NCBI GenBank assembly: GCA_040386155.1
Contig: JAZKFZ010000003.1
Coordinates: 682,001 to 746,000, forward strand
DNA from: M0103 sp040386155
GTDB taxonomy: Bacteria; Bacteroidota; Bacteroidia; Flavobacteriales_D; Crocinitomicaceae
Length of the DNA stretch: 64,000 nucleotides
Direction of reading: 5' to 3'
Shown: in pieces, positions 62,399 to 64,000 of the stretch
Position numbering within the stretch: the first letter of the stretch is position 1
Layout: the number at the start of each line of letters is the position of its first letter
Made by a program: the position numbers and the translations under genes
Notes under the pieces: generated by a model
The model's database searches: none
Seen by the model: only the letters and a program-made list of their open reading frames with translations
Told to the model about the DNA's origin: nothing

Positions 62399-64000
62399 TT
62401 ATTGCTTAATCAATCGAATCATTCCGATTCCATTTTCTGTTTTAATTTTTAAGATGTATACTCCACGAGCAAGATGTTCTATGTTAAACATAGAATTTGT
62501 TTCCATCATTACAAGCTCACCGCTACTTGCATACACAAGTACCTCATCAATTTTGCTCGATGAAACAACTGTTACCTTGTCAAAACTTGGGTTCGGTTGC
62601 ACAGACAATTGCATCGCATTGTTTTCATCAATCCCAATGGTTGAAACAACTAAACAAGTGGAAGTATCAGAGCAAGTTCCATTAGTAACAATTACAGCAT
62701 AACTACCATTTGCAGTTGGTGTAAAGGTTTGAGAATTTGCACCAACAACTTCTTGATTTCCATTTCCACAATCTATCCATTGGTAACCAGCACTTATTTG
62801 GGTGGCAGTAAGCACATTATTGGATGCAGTGATTCCAAGATTCGGCATTGCATCTTCAGTAACAGTTGTCACAGCGCTTGAAAGTGAAGAACAACCATCA
62901 GCGTTTGTAACGACTACCGTGAAGGTACCATCCGCATCAACAATAATGTCTTGAGTTGTTTCACCATTCGACCAAACATAGGATGTTGCCGATGTTGCAG
63001 ACAATGTTACTGATCCTCCTTCACAGAAAGTAATAGGTCCAGATGCTGAAATTGTTGGTGTTGTTGGCGTTGTTGGCGAAGTTAGCACTGCATTAATCGA
63101 AAGTGATTCGCAACCTAGACCATTAGTAAAAGTAAAGTTGTATGAGCCAGCACCCACATTAGAAATTGTTGTAGGTAAACTAACTCCTGTTAACGATCCA
63201 CTCGTTGTGCCAGTCCACACAAGATTTCCAGTTCCAGTACCAGTGATTTCAATTGATCCATCGTTCACAAGACATGAGGCAGGATTCACAAGTGTACCAG
63301 TTGCAATTACAGGCAATGGATTTATTGTTACAGAAGTTGCAGCACTTGAAGGTGAAGAACAACCAGACCCATCTGTAATACTTACTGTATAATTATCTGC
63401 TGCGCTAACCGTTATTGAAGGAGTTGTTGCACCGTTTGACCATACATAAGTAGATCCACTTGAAGCTGTTAATGTTACGGATTCACCGGCACAGAAATTC
63501 GTAGGACCTCCAGCTGTAATTGTTGGCGCTGGCGGTGCAGAAGGTGCAGATAATGAAGCATTCAAGGTATTTGAAACACAAGTTGATGCATCCGTAAATG
63601 TGATGATATACGATCCATCTCCTAGACTTGGAATGGTTGATGGTAAAGTGACACTCGTTAAAGATCCACTTGACGTTCCTGACCAAGAAAGTGTTCCTGT
63701 ACCAGCGCCACTAACTCCAATTGAACCATTATCAATCGTACATGAAGTTGGATTAGCAAGAGTACCTTGAGCAATTACAGGAAGTGGGTTCACAGTAACT
63801 GTCATTGGTGCAGAAGCTGGAGATTGACAACCATTAGGTCCAGTAATTTGAACTGTAAATGTTCCAGAACTTGTTACATCAATTGAGGCAGCAGTAGCAC
63901 CAGTCGACCAGAGGTAAGTTATTCCAGCTGATGAAGCTAAGTTAACCGTTCCTCCTGCGCAAAAAGTAGTAGAAGCATTTGGTGAAATAATTGGGGCATT
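62399..64000 (-). CDS. T9SS-secreted Ig-repeat protein (partial, runs off window)
   Basis: The frame is open through the right edge of the window, so the N-terminus is missing; Met at 63805 is internal. At least 533 residues. Alternating Ig/PKD-like units of ~85 residues (…PAPTITAGGPTNFCAGESVTLTASSGSTYVWSNGATTPSITVSA… and …SCLVNDGSIEITGTGTGNLVWTGTTSG…), then an Ig module and a type A T9SS CTD (LSVQPNPSFDKVTVVSSSK … RGVYILKIKTENGIGMIRLIKQ). Surface protein, partner of the 54915 gene in sharing its 3' module. Confidence 0.88.
   Translation of the reverse strand, partial: NAPIISPNASTTFCAGGTVNLASSAGITYLWSTGATAASIDVTSSGTFTVQITGPNGCQSPASAPMTVTVNPLPVIAQGTLANPTSCTIDNGSIGVSGAGTGTLSWSGTSSGSLTSVTLPSTIPSLGDGSYIITFTDASTCVSNTLNASLSAPSAPPAPTITAGGPTNFCAGESVTLTASSGSTYVWSNGATTPSITVSAADNYTVSITDGSGCSSPSSAATSVTINPLPVIATGTLVNPASCLVNDGSIEITGTGTGNLVWTGTTSGSLTGVSLPTTISNVGAGSYNFTFTNGLGCESLSINAVLTSPTTPTTPTISASGPITFCEGGSVTLSATSATSYVWSNGETTQDIIVDADGTFTVVVTNADGCSSLSSAVTTVTEDAMPNLGITASNNVLTATQISAGYQWIDCGNGNQEVVGANSQTFTPTANGSYAVIVTNGTCSDTSTCLVVSTIGIDENNAMQLSVQPNPSFDKVTVVSSSKIDEVLVYASSGELVMMETNSMFNIEHLARGVYILKIKTENGIGMIRLIKQ

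Noticed and set aside
63805..63805. Met at 63805 as the start of the last gene.
   Set aside because: The frame stays open for all 65 codons to the window edge and encodes continuing Ig-like sequence, so the gene starts beyond the window.
1..64000. tRNA genes, rRNA genes, insertion sequences, prophage.
   Set aside because: I looked for T-arm motifs (GGTTCGAATCC-type), transposase motifs and terminal repeats. Only the tmRNA T-arm fits; no transposase or phage structural gene was recognised.

Overview
The window is a gene-dense, AT-rich bacterial chromosome segment that reads as Bacteroidota, most likely Flavobacteriales (a Fluviicola/Crocinitomicaceae-like organism is my inference). The signs are five proteins with type IX secretion (T9SS) C-terminal signals, a PorP/SprF + OmpA + giant adhesin operon, a DnaE polymerase with an N-terminal proofreading exonuclease, DUF1573 proteins, and repeated TAnnTTTG -7 promoter boxes in place of a classical -10, with few Shine-Dalgarno sequences. 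No rRNA, tRNA, IS element, prophage or CRISPR array was recognised. The one stable RNA is tmRNA (ssrA).

Layout. 0-9.3 kb is mostly housekeeping: a transglutaminase-like protein, dnaE, three tandem DUF1573 secreted proteins, a lipoprotein, def, ruvX and dapD. ruvX and dapD diverge from a 29-bp perfect inverted repeat that carries a promoter at each end. 9.4-15.5 kb is a complete TetR-controlled RND efflux operon. 15.8-17.6 kb holds an ArsR-type regulator with a 16-bp palindromic operator, then dihydrolipoamide dehydrogenase. 17.6-24.1 kb is accessory: small unknown secreted proteins, a lone ORF flanked by inverted repeats like an integron cassette, an NAD-binding epimerase-like protein and a sterol-desaturase-family hydroxylase. 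24.1-32.0 kb is a minus-strand locus of lamin-tail protein, TonB receptor, endonuclease I and a 5'-nucleotidase split over two genes. It looks like a system for using extracellular nucleic acid. 32.3-39.9 kb has dipeptidyl peptidase IV, citrate synthase, a THUMP-domain RNA methyltransferase and a patatin fused to an outer-membrane barrel. 39.9-47.9 kb is the adhesin/SprF/OmpA operon. 48-52.4 kb has an unknown membrane-anchored protein, ssrA, a small monooxygenase-like protein, a DEAD-box helicase and ung. 52.5-54.8 kb is a two-gene plus-strand unit that pairs a cysteine-amidase-like protein with an apparent carboxylate-amine ligase. 54.9-64.0 kb (minus) holds two T9SS cargo proteins with almost the same C-terminal cassette. 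They bracket a LytS/LytTR-type two-component system whose kinase and regulator are separated by a secreted protein with a Gly-rich tail.

The most interesting candidates are the amidase/ligase pair, the nucleic-acid-scavenging locus, the ruvX/dapD inverted-repeat promoter, the cassette-like ORF, the two-component locus with an intercalated secreted protein, and the duplicated T9SS 3' module. All function calls are made by reading motifs; no database search was run.
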